Positions 54,956 through 62,867 of a stretch of DNA of 64,000 nt are shown piece after piece (positions within the stretch are counted from its first letter, which is position 1; each line of letters begins with the position of its first letter). This DNA is from a virus, in IMG/VR virus record IMGVR_UViG_3300042545_001134, positions 182,600 to 246,599 of that record; one strand, 5' to 3'. Position numbers and translations under genes: made by a program. The notes below the pieces were generated by a model, which saw only the letters and a list, made by a program, of their open reading frames with translations, was not told where the DNA came from and ran no database searches.

Positions 54956-57793
54956 TTAGATATTATCAAATGATGCTCCTGTTGGGGTAATTATGAACTC
55001 AACATCGATAAATTCAAGTGAACGAGTTGGTTTTACATAGATTTTACCTCTAAGTGTGTTTGCATCAATGTCCTCAGGGTCATTAGATACAGTTACACGG
55101 AACTCATATAAACCTCTTTCTCTCTTAATTGCTTCAAGAATTGGGTTTACTAATCTCAAGAATTCATTACGAACTTGTTCGTCATTTTGTTCGAACAACA
55201 ATCTTACAGCAACTGCTGAAATAAGTTTTCTTGCTCTTAACAATAATCTTCTTACGTTAATTCTATCCAATGCAGATTCTCTTACTTGAAGGGTTTTGTT
55301 ACCCCAAATAATGGTACCTGTATCAGAGAAAGTAGCGATTGGGTTGATTCTTGCCTTATATAAATCATCTCTTTCGTCAAGAGTTAATTTTTTAACCGCT
55401 TTGATTGCCTTAACCAAACCTCTTGAATAACCCGCTACTGCGAACCAAGGGAATGATACGTTATCTGTTAACGCAATGTTTCTTACAACCTCACCTGTAG
55501 GTGGAATGTATAATTGAGTTGCGTTGTCTTGGTCTCTAACTTGAATCCAAGGCCAGTAGGTTGCTGAATAGTTAGTATCCAATGCCACACCGTCCAATGC
55601 GTCAATTACTTCGTCCGCAGTTGATACGTTTGGAGATGCAATAACATAAAGTGAATCCGCTCTATCGTTTTCCATAATATCGATTGCCTGTGTAGTTAAT
55701 GAACTATGGTCGTAGAAGTTAATACCCGGAGTTGCGAAGATGTTGATATCTACCGCTTCAGGGTTTGCGAATGTGTTAATACCTTGTAGGTATGCATAAT
55801 AATCAGAGTTTCCAACAGTTGTACTGAATACACCACCGTTAGTTGTGTGACCACTTACATATGTTGATTTACCAAAGATATATCCGTCTCCGTAAGTTTT
55901 AGTTTGACGATAAATGTCAAAACCATCGAAACCACCACCAACTGCAAATGTGAATTTACGGTAAGTTGTTGCTGTTAATGGATTATCAACACCTGTTTGT
56001 CCTTCTAAATCGTAAGGAGTTGTTGTAAATGTTGTACCTGTAATAGTAGATGCGTTTACTGATAAGTGGAAACCACTTGTTGAACCCGCAGCCGCCGCTC
56101 CTTTATATTTGAATAAGTCTTTGTCAAGTCCAACTTGTGAAGATAGACCTAAAGTTACTTTTCTAATTTTATCACCGGCAGATGTAACTGGAGAACCATC
56201 AACATTGTAACTGATAACATCACCTGCGGTGTAGTATTCCGTTTTATATAATACTGAACCCAAAACAGAACCTGAGAAGTTTGTGTTTGCTACAAATCCT
56301 TTAAATCCTGCTGGAAACGCATCAGTTGGGTGGTTTTCAGCCATATTCAACATGATGTATTTTGAACGTAATTCGTATTCACCGTCAGAAGTACCAACTT
56401 TCTTAGCCACATAACCTGGTAGGTCTGGATTCATTGAACATCTTGTAAATTTCTCAAGTGCAACTAAATTATCGTCAGTATCGTTAAAGTCACGAACAAT
56501 TAAATCAAATTCACCTGTTTCGATATCGATATTGATGATAGACATTTTGATTTGTGCGTTCGCTGCGTCACCATCTGAAATTGTAATAGTCTCAAATAGG
56601 TCAGAAACCTCACCACCACGTACTTCAGATACTACCATTGGAGAAATTGGGGTATCCCACTCTCTAACGAAGTTTGTACCTTCAGAAACATAAAGTTCAG
56701 TTAAACTAATACCTCTTACTAAACCTTGTTCGTATGCGGTCTTTAAATAATTTGGATATGTTTCGTAAACATACACCGGAATGTCCGATTTAGGTTTGTC
56801 ATATACATCAGTACCTAACACTTTAGTTACATACTTAGATGATGATAAATCCATTGAACAAGTGAATGATTTTACACCACTTGTAGAACCCGTTACATTA
56901 ACTGTAAACTCGGCGAAAGGATTTGTTGACAAATCAGAACCTGAAATGTTGAAACTTGTGTTACCTGTAACTTCAAGTAACAATGTTTGTCCTGAATAAG
57001 AACCTCTTGAACGGAACGCCGCAACAACTTCACCGTCATTGGTTAATGTTGCATCGTACTCATATCTTGTTACTGAGAATAGGTTAGTTGAACCATTCCA
57101 TACGAATAAATAAGAATAAACCTCATTTGTACCGTTATTGAATGTGTTGTACCAATTTTTATTCCAAGATGAATTTACATTTAGGTCACCTGTAAGTGGT
57201 GAAATCATTTCTTTAGTTGGGTCTTGAGCTGCAACATCTGTTGCATCCGCCGCACCAATAACGAACCATGTACCTGTACCACCTGTGAAACCACTAAATT
57301 CTGTGTAGATGTAATCTGTAATAGATGTACCATCATATGCAGTTTTACCCGAAAGTTCAGCGTATACTGTACTTCCTGTGTAAGTTGCTAATGGTGTTGG
57401 GTCCATTGTGATACCTGTTGTGGTACCTGTTGTCATACTCCCCAAAACAAAACCACCAAGGGTTTGAATTGCGAAAGTTTTCACTGGTTTATATCCTGTT
57501 AACCCTAGGATTCTTGTTACGAATAATTGATTCGATTCTTCAAGGTATGCTTTAGCAACATAAGGTAACTCATATTTTGGGTTACCCGCCCCGTCTTTTG
57601 CTGGTGATGAACCTCCAAAGTACAATTTAAACTCATCATAATCTTTAACTAAGATTGGTTCGAAGGCTGGACCCTTTAAGGTTTCACCTACCAAACCTAA
57701 TGTAGTAACACCTACACTTTGTGCGACGAATGTTAAATCTTTTTCTGATGTATAAACACCTGGAGATACAAATACTCTATTTGAATTTGCCAT
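54956..57793 (-). CDS. gp18: Tail sheath protein, T4 gp18-like
   Basis: The 945-aa protein starts with the sheath signature VFVSPGVYTSEKDLTFVAQS, followed by TTLGLVGETLKGPAFEPILV and DYDEFKLYFGG. It ends with the conserved C-terminal domain: WGNKTLQVRESALDRINVRR, then the Arg-rich helix region and FEQNDEQVRNEFLRLVNPIL, and finally RGKIYVKPTRSLEFIDVEFI. The sheath contracts around the gp19 tube during injection. It is about 290 residues longer than T4 gp18 (659 aa), the extra mass being Thr/Gly-rich insertions in the middle (about 100-650), probably surface-exposed domains. An octamer lies 37 bases before the ATG and a terminator follows the stop. Confidence 0.95.
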   Translation of the reverse strand: MANSNRVFVSPGVYTSEKDLTFVAQSVGVTTLGLVGETLKGPAFEPILVKDYDEFKLYFGGSSPAKDGAGNPKYELPYVAKAYLEESNQLFVTRILGLTGYKPVKTFAIQTLGGFVLGSMTTGTTTGITMDPTPLATYTGSTVYAELSGKTAYDGTSITDYIYTEFSGFTGGTGTWFVIGAADATDVAAQDPTKEMISPLTGDLNVNSSWNKNWYNTFNNGTNEVYSYLFVWNGSTNLFSVTRYEYDATLTNDGEVVAAFRSRGSYSGQTLLLEVTGNTSFNISGSDLSTNPFAEFTVNVTGSTSGVKSFTCSMDLSSSKYVTKVLGTDVYDKPKSDIPVYVYETYPNYLKTAYEQGLVRGISLTELYVSEGTNFVREWDTPISPMVVSEVRGGEVSDLFETITISDGDAANAQIKMSIINIDIETGEFDLIVRDFNDTDDNLVALEKFTRCSMNPDLPGYVAKKVGTSDGEYELRSKYIMLNMAENHPTDAFPAGFKGFVANTNFSGSVLGSVLYKTEYYTAGDVISYNVDGSPVTSAGDKIRKVTLGLSSQVGLDKDLFKYKGAAAAGSTSGFHLSVNASTITGTTFTTTPYDLEGQTGVDNPLTATTYRKFTFAVGGGFDGFDIYRQTKTYGDGYIFGKSTYVSGHTTNGGVFSTTVGNSDYYAYLQGINTFANPEAVDINIFATPGINFYDHSSLTTQAIDIMENDRADSLYVIASPNVSTADEVIDALDGVALDTNYSATYWPWIQVRDQDNATQLYIPPTGEVVRNIALTDNVSFPWFAVAGYSRGLVKAIKAVKKLTLDERDDLYKARINPIATFSDTGTIIWGNKTLQVRESALDRINVRRLLLRARKLISAVAVRLLFEQNDEQVRNEFLRLVNPILEAIKRERGLYEFRVTVSNDPEDIDANTLRGKIYVKPTRSLEFIDVEFIITPTGASFDNI

Positions 57794-57830
57794 TTTTAAT
57801 TGTTTGGTTTATTTATTTTATTTGTTATTC

Positions 57831-57838
57831 TATAAATA
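57831..57838 (-). promoter_or_regulatory. TATTTATA octamer upstream of the tail sheath gene
   Basis: Exact octamer on the coding strand, 37 bases before the ATG, in the context AAAGATATTTATAGAAT, followed by an A/T-rich leader without a Shine-Dalgarno box. It lies in the 123-base divergent region shared with the 52-aa plus-strand gene. Confidence 0.5.
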
Positions 57839-57916
57839 TCTTTGATTCTAGCAAAGATTTCGTAAGTTTTTTAAAAAAAGATATTTAAAAATCCTTTTTT
57901 ATCATTATTTATCTTT

Positions 57917-58075
57917 ATGACAAAAGAAAACTTAAAAAACATCAAAGTCAGTGAGAAACACCATGAGATGTTAAAAGATTATTGCGATAAAAACGGATTG
58001 AAGATTTATAAGGTTGTCCAAAAATGGATTGAGGAGACCTGTAAACCAAAAAAGAAAGATTTATATGGAGATTAA
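57917..58075 (+). CDS. Small ribbon-helix-helix-like protein, possible DNA-binding regulator
   Basis: An ATG at 57917 opens a 52-codon frame ending TAA at 58073-58075 (MTKENLKNIKVSEKHHEMLK...). The order is a short strand (NIKVS), a helix (EKHHEMLKDYCDKNG) and a second helix (KIYKVVQKWIEETC), then a basic tail (KPKKKD). This is the layout of Arc/MetJ-type ribbon-helix-helix regulators, which bind palindromic operators as dimers. A near-match octamer TATTTATC ends 3 bases before the ATG. The gene is divergent from the sheath gene and overlaps the end of the gp15-like gene by four bases, tail to tail. The left-edge protein begins with a similar segment. Regulation of the late genes is speculation. 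Confidence 0.65.
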   Translation: MTKENLKNIKVSEKHHEMLKDYCDKNGLKIYKVVQKWIEETCKPKKKDLYGD

Positions 58076-59325
58076 CTTAGGTAAACCACGCCAATTTTTG
58101 AACCGATAACAGGGGCTCCGAGTAGTTTAACTTTATAGTTACCTGATACTTCAAATCCCGACCCTTCATCTTCAACAAGACCGTTGATGTCTAAACTGAC
58201 AATACTATCTATTGGTGATGAGGTTGTGAATTCCAATGTGGAACCATCATATACAAAAGTTTCATTTGTAACTTGTAATGGTTTACCGAAGGTATCAATA
58301 AATGTATCGTTTCTACCTTTAAAGTATGTGATGGTAATAACATCATTCTCATCAGGTGGAGATGCAAAGGTTATTTTAGACGTTCCGGGGATGTGGTAAT
58401 AATCATCATCTCTAACTTGTACAAGACCATTAATCGCAACGGTAAAGAGGACATTAATACTTTCACCAACACTAAAAACGGTTTGTAAACCATCGGCGGT
58501 GAACGTTGCCACCGTAATTTCAATGGTTTTATTAATATATTTTTTCGCAAAGTTATTACTTGCGATAAACTCATTCAAAAGAAACATTCTACTGATTGCT
58601 GGTTTAACTTCAAACTCCTCGTCGTCAATTAAAAACCCTAACATTGTAAATGTGTAGTTTTGGATATAGAACCTTCTACCGTCCAATGAGTCCATTGGTG
58701 TGTTATCTTCGATTCTATCCAATATAATCGGAATGTAGTGTCCTTTTACACTTGTGTACGATTGACGTGAAGAGAACTTCTGTAAAACGATTTTATTAAA
58801 TCTATTTACGTCTCTAACCTTTGTACAAACAATGGTCACATCAAAAGTAATGTCAATTGCCACGGGTTGAGGTATCTTGTATATGTCCGCACCCATTTGA
58901 GTTCCGTTCCATGTTGGAACCGATGCATAGAAAAAGTCTCTCCTATCGGGAATTGTTCTTTGAACAACAGGGTTTGTACCGGGTTGAACGTCGGGTCTTC
59001 TAATAACCGCCATAAATGGTAGTTTCATATTACCATCCTCATCGGCAAATGTCCAATTGTTTGACATCTCACCCCATCTTTGAATTGTTAATATTCTCGG
59101 GATAATCGGAATTTGGTCTCCGTCAGATATAATCTTAAAATGTTCTTTAACAAAATCGAGCATACCTAAGTCAAGGTCCTCGTGTAAAATCGAATCAGGT
59201 AAAAAAGTGTCTGACTTGGTTATTCTCTCAAGTAACTCTTTTCTTCTGCCGACAATATCGGGTCCGTTCATATCGGATTTAACTCCGTAGACTTGGATGT
59301 TATTTTTTCTTTTAGGTATTCCCAT
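58072..59325 (-). CDS. Tail terminator/completion protein in the gp15 position with C-terminal beta repeats
   Basis: The most likely start is ATG 59325 (MGIPKRKNN..., 417 aa); a longer frame to 59367 overlaps the neck gene. Residues about 140-245 contain PVAIDITFDVTIVCTKVRDV, KFSSRQSYTSVKGHYIPIIL and RRFYIQNYTFTMLGFLIDDE, the pattern of gp15-like tail completion proteins that cap the tail tube and sheath at the neck. The C-terminal 140 residues hold a repeated beta unit with INGLVQVRDDDYYHIPGTSK followed by ITF..PP, common in phage fibre and neck proteins. It starts two bases after the gp14-like stop and is transcribed toward the sheath gene, as in T4 (14, 15, 18, 19). Confidence 0.72.
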   Translation of the reverse strand: MGIPKRKNNIQVYGVKSDMNGPDIVGRRKELLERITKSDTFLPDSILHEDLDLGMLDFVKEHFKIISDGDQIPIIPRILTIQRWGEMSNNWTFADEDGNMKLPFMAVIRRPDVQPGTNPVVQRTIPDRRDFFYASVPTWNGTQMGADIYKIPQPVAIDITFDVTIVCTKVRDVNRFNKIVLQKFSSRQSYTSVKGHYIPIILDRIEDNTPMDSLDGRRFYIQNYTFTMLGFLIDDEEFEVKPAISRMFLLNEFIASNNFAKKYINKTIEITVATFTADGLQTVFSVGESINVLFTVAINGLVQVRDDDYYHIPGTSKITFASPPDENDVITITYFKGRNDTFIDTFGKPLQVTNETFVYDGSTLEFTTSSPIDSIVSLDINGLVEDEGSGFEVSGNYKVKLLGAPVIGSKIGVVYLS

Positions 59326-59327
59326 GT

Positions 59328-59840
59328 TTAAATTCCACGAAATTCTGATTCCTGTGTTGGAACACAAAGAATGGTTCTATAATATGGTTTGAATCCAAAC
59401 ATACTATGTTTATTGTCTGAGGTTACTTTACCATCATTTGTAACGGTATAATATCTAATTCTTTCTTCAGATTCAGGATACCCAATGTAATCTCCGTATC
59501 TTATATCTATTTCGAGTTCCTCTAAATGTCTCATATAAACAGAAACAGTCATATTACCAGGTTCCAAATATCTACCTAAACCACCTTTATATGTGGTATT
59601 TTTTGGTTCCTCAATTTTTACCAATGCATTAAACTCAACAGGAGGTAAAAATTTGATTTGGTCTTTACCAACTTCAGCGTATACTTCATCGGTATCTGTC
59701 TTTTGTCTATCGACACGAAAAACAACCAATTTCATATTCAAATCACCATGCAAATATTCCTGACCCATTTGAACATTTAAATCAAAATCGGTTTCAGAGA
59801 AAAATTTACTAAGTCTTGTTATTGGTAACTTATGTTTCAT
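59328..59840 (-). CDS. Neck protein, gp14-like by position
   Basis: ATG 59840 (MKHKLPITRL, 170 aa) is preferred over a TTG at 59846, because the octamer variant TATTTATT ends 4 bases before it. The protein has a charged N-terminus, DLNMKLVVFRVDRQKTDTDE, VKIEEPKNTTYKGGLGRYLE and IDIRYGDYIGYPESEERIRY. The last of these resembles the G-D-x-I-x-x-P strand of gp14-type neck proteins. gp13/gp14 hexamers seal the DNA-filled head and bind the tail. It is shorter than T4 gp14 (256 aa). Assignment rests on position between gp13-like and gp15-like genes and modest motif resemblance. Confidence 0.6.
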   Translation of the reverse strand: MKHKLPITRLSKFFSETDFDLNVQMGQEYLHGDLNMKLVVFRVDRQKTDTDEVYAEVGKDQIKFLPPVEFNALVKIEEPKNTTYKGGLGRYLEPGNMTVSVYMRHLEELEIDIRYGDYIGYPESEERIRYYTVTNDGKVTSDNKHSMFGFKPYYRTILCVPTQESEFRGI

Positions 59841-59890
59841 ACCCAATAAATAGTTCCATTATTCATTCTAATTTCTTATATTTAGAATAT

Positions 59891-61642
59891 ATGCAGAATA
59901 AAATACCCGAGATAGAGGCGAGGGATATCTTATTAAGTTACGAAGGATTCAACAATCAGTTGTTGGATTGGAAAGAAAAGTTTTCTAAAGTTAAAAACTT
60001 TCAATTGACTCGACCTCAGGCAGAATACGTCTTGAAATATCATGAGACGGTACCTCGTGTTGCTAAAAAATATCTAAACATTTCTAAAAACTTTGCGAGT
60101 ACAATTATGGAAAGTAAACATCTCACTTATGTCCCTGAAAAGATATGGTGTGAGAAATTGTTGTGTGAAAGTGATAAGGCATACCACATTTGGGGTAAAG
60201 TAGTTGAGACTGAGAAGAACTATTCATTATGGTTACCAAAGTCGTCAATTATTCAAGAAGAAAAGAAACTAAACAGAGAAGTGGATTATAGTCCATACTC
60301 ACATAGAGCACCAATGGAACACCAAAAGGTGGCAATTGAAAAATTATTGGCAAATAACAAATACATACTTGCCGATGATATGGGATTAGGTAAAACAACA
60401 TCAGCAATTATTGCATCACTTGAGAGTGGGGCAAAGAAAGTATTAATTATCTGTCCCGCATCTTTGAAGATTAACTGGCAACGTGAAATCGATAACTACA
60501 CCGATAAAAAGGTGTTAATTGTTGAAGGTCGTAAATGGGGGTCCACATTTGATTTTTATATTATCAACTATGACATCATTAAGAACTACCACACGACCGA
60601 AAACTCTGAAGATAGTGAATCATACCAATTAATAGTTAAAGAAGGGTTTGACCTCGTTATAATCGACGAGGCACACTATGTTTCGAACCCAACCGCACAA
60701 AGAACAAAATTAATCAACGATATCGCCAAACAAATACCTAAAGTGTGGTTGTTAACTGGTACTCCGATGACATCGAGACCAATTAATTATTATAATTTAT
60801 TAAAATTAGTTAATTCACCAATCGCGTTAAATTGGCAAAGTTTTGTTAGGAGATATTGTGCCGGATATCAATTTAATGTCGGAGGTAAAAAGATTTGGAA
60901 CACAAGTGGTGCAAGTAATCTCGATGAATTAAGAGATATGACTAAAAACATTGTTCTTAGAAGAATGAAAACGGATATCCTCGATTTACCTGAAAAAATT
61001 ATCACACCTGTTTTCTTAGATTTAAAGAGTACGTTCTATGATGAAGAGTTGGAGGATTTCATGAGAATTTCTAAAGACAATCAAAAGAAAGAATCAATTA
61101 CGGTAACACTTAATCGTCTGATGAAAATTAGACAGGTTATTGCATATGAAAAAGTACCATATACATGTGAATTAATTGAAAAGTTTATTGAACAAGGTAA
61201 GAAAGTAATTGTGTTTACAAACTTCACAATGAGTCTCGATATGATACATGAGAAGTATAAGAAGAACTCTGTTACTCTTGATGGTAGAATGTCAAAAGAT
61301 AGAAGACAGGAAAGTGTTGACCGTTTTCAAAACGATGATAAGATTAAAATCTTCATATCTAACATTAAGGCCGGTGGTGTGGGTATTACCTTAACTGCGG
61401 CGGAGACTGTTATTATGAATGACTTATCGTTTGTTCCTTCTGACCATTCACAGGCGGAAGATAGGGCATATAGATACGGGCAAAAAAATAGTGTCCTCGT
61501 TTACTATCCTGTATTTGAGAACACTATTGAAAGAATCGTTTATAATATCTTACAAAAGAAGAAAGGTATTATTGACCAAGTTATGGGTGATGGTGAATAC
61601 TCTGAGAGTTTTGCACAATCATTACTTATGGAACTTCTCTAA
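59891..61642 (+). CDS. SNF2-family DNA helicase/translocase
   Basis: The start is taken at ATG 59891 (MQNKIPEIEARD, 583 aa). Helicase motifs of the SNF2 family are complete: Q-like H-Q region (MEHQKVAIEKLL), Walker A with the SNF2-type D-D-M-G-L-G-K-T (162-169), motif Ia (LIICPASLKINW), D-E-A-H (259-262), LTGTPM, and in the C-terminal domain GGVGITLTAAETVI and QAEDRAYRYGQ. The closest families are SMARCAL1/ZRANB3-type annealing helicases, with functional parallels to T4 UvsW in fork remodelling. It is on the plus strand, dividing the neck genes. Its end overlaps the convergent 397-aa gene by 21 bases within a hairpin. Confidence 0.92.
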   Translation: MQNKIPEIEARDILLSYEGFNNQLLDWKEKFSKVKNFQLTRPQAEYVLKYHETVPRVAKKYLNISKNFASTIMESKHLTYVPEKIWCEKLLCESDKAYHIWGKVVETEKNYSLWLPKSSIIQEEKKLNREVDYSPYSHRAPMEHQKVAIEKLLANNKYILADDMGLGKTTSAIIASLESGAKKVLIICPASLKINWQREIDNYTDKKVLIVEGRKWGSTFDFYIINYDIIKNYHTTENSEDSESYQLIVKEGFDLVIIDEAHYVSNPTAQRTKLINDIAKQIPKVWLLTGTPMTSRPINYYNLLKLVNSPIALNWQSFVRRYCAGYQFNVGGKKIWNTSGASNLDELRDMTKNIVLRRMKTDILDLPEKIITPVFLDLKSTFYDEELEDFMRISKDNQKKESITVTLNRLMKIRQVIAYEKVPYTCELIEKFIEQGKKVIVFTNFTMSLDMIHEKYKKNSVTLDGRMSKDRRQESVDRFQNDDKIKIFISNIKAGGVGITLTAAETVIMNDLSFVPSDHSQAEDRAYRYGQKNSVLVYYPVFENTIERIVYNILQKKKGIIDQVMGDGEYSESFAQSLLMELL

Positions 61643-62815
61643 ATCTTTTAGAGAATTTTCCATATTTGTACCCGTTTCTATTTTGTTAATGATTTCCTTC
61701 CACACATCGATGATAGGTTGGTCGACATATTTTTTGTCGTCAGTAGGTAATTTTATACTTACGGATTTCATATTTTCATCGTATGTTGCCGACGTAGTGT
61801 CATCAACATCCATTATGAATTGTAATCCATGTTTGGTACAGTACATGAAGAATTCGTAAAAAATCTTCGATTTAAAAATTTGGCTAATTGGTTCTTCCAT
61901 CATGATTGATTTTGGGTCGAATGTATATGTGTCTCCACTGTTTAAATGTTTTTGTTCAGTAAATAAATTTGGGTCCATTCTAAAAAACAACATCCTTGTT
62001 GGGTTTATTGTAATTTCATTTGGGGTATACTTAATATTCATTTCTGTTATTACTAAGTAATCAACACCCATTTGGTTGTAGAACTTCGTATTGATTGGAC
62101 TGTAGATTGTATTACCGTCATAAATTTTAGCGGACTTTACTTGGTATTTTTTTACAATACTCTCATCTGATTTTTCGGTGGTGTATAAATCGACCCCATT
62201 GAAATCGTCTTTATTACCTTTAATGGTGGAACTTCGGTATACGTTGTATTTTATTAGTTTAGACCTAAACAAATACTCAACACACAACTCCGCTAATGTC
62301 CCTACACCCATTGTACTTATTGATTTGTCAATTAATATCGATAAGAAATCATTGTCAGTTAAAGTACTTTGGTCTTTGAATATTTTATCTCCGTAATGAT
62401 TTAACCAAAAGAAATACTTTTCCAATTCACTGAATGCGTATTCAATCGTTGTGTTTGTTTTGTCGAATTGTATTAACTCAACCTTTCTCCCTTCAAACTC
62501 ATCAATACCTCTAGCAATGAAGTCATTTGATAACTGTTGGTTCAGATATTGTGAAATATATTCATTACAAGTAGGGTGAGTGTTGAATTGATTAATTCTC
62601 GACCAACCTCCGAAAGGTGTCAAAACACCGGTCATTTCATTGTGAACACAAGTACCGTATTGATTATATTTTGTATAATATTTTACATAAATGGCGTCCC
62701 AACTAACCTTCAAATACCTCTTAACTTCCTTATATTGACCATTTCCGGAACATATTTTCTTTAAAAGGTAAACAAACTTACCGTCTTTATATTTAATATT
62801 ACTTCTTAGTTTCAA
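61622..62815 (-). CDS. Putative PD-(D/E)XK endonuclease-like protein
   Basis: The 397-aa product has an N-terminal region with Trp, Tyr and Cys (YLKVSWDAIYVKYYTKYNQY) reminiscent of an AP2/NUMOD-like DNA-binding strand set. The middle carries GTLAELCVEYLF (E176), D209 in FNGVDLY, and Q225-V-K227 in KKYQVKSAKI. The last two, on consecutive strands, form the D...(E/Q)xK core of restriction- and homing-type nucleases, with the helix Glu upstream. It stands alone between the SNF2 gene and the divergent gp13-like gene, a place typical of homing or moron genes. It may be a free-standing homing endonuclease, a restriction-like defence gene, or a DNA repair nuclease; sequence does not decide. Confidence 0.6.
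   Translation of the reverse strand: MKLRSNIKYKDGKFVYLLKKICSGNGQYKEVKRYLKVSWDAIYVKYYTKYNQYGTCVHNEMTGVLTPFGGWSRINQFNTHPTCNEYISQYLNQQLSNDFIARGIDEFEGRKVELIQFDKTNTTIEYAFSELEKYFFWLNHYGDKIFKDQSTLTDNDFLSILIDKSISTMGVGTLAELCVEYLFRSKLIKYNVYRSSTIKGNKDDFNGVDLYTTEKSDESIVKKYQVKSAKIYDGNTIYSPINTKFYNQMGVDYLVITEMNIKYTPNEITINPTRMLFFRMDPNLFTEQKHLNSGDTYTFDPKSIMMEEPISQIFKSKIFYEFFMYCTKHGLQFIMDVDDTTSATYDENMKSVSIKLPTDDKKYVDQPIIDVWKEIINKIETGTNMENSLKDLEKFHK
61635..61655. terminator. Hairpin within the overlapping 3' ends of two convergent genes
   Basis: TTCTCTAAA pairs perfectly with TTTAGAGAA (9 bp) around TCT, with TTTTC after it on the plus strand. The stop codon of the SNF2 gene lies inside the stem. It can act as a terminator for the plus-strand gene and, less strongly, for the opposite one. 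Confidence 0.6.
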
Positions 62816-62846
62816 AACATTTCAATTAATAACTCAAATATACGAA

Positions 62847-62854
62847 TATTTATA
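62847..62854 (+). promoter_or_regulatory. TATTTATA octamer upstream of the plus-strand gp13-like gene
   Basis: Exact octamer on the plus strand, 13 bases before the ATG, in the context CGAATATTTATAGATAAAAC. Its presence in coding-strand orientation on the plus strand shows the motif follows gene direction. Confidence 0.55.
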
Positions 62855-62867
62855 GATAAAACAAAAT

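Noticed and set aside
59841-59846. TTG start for the gp14-like gene
   Set aside because: It adds only Met-Gly before an ATG that has the octamer variant 4 bases upstream.
59816-59890. Earlier in-frame start of the SNF2 helicase
   Set aside because: The extra 25 codons overlap the divergent gp14-like start and its upstream motif; ATG 59891 with a TATTTAGA variant 4 bases before it is more plausible.
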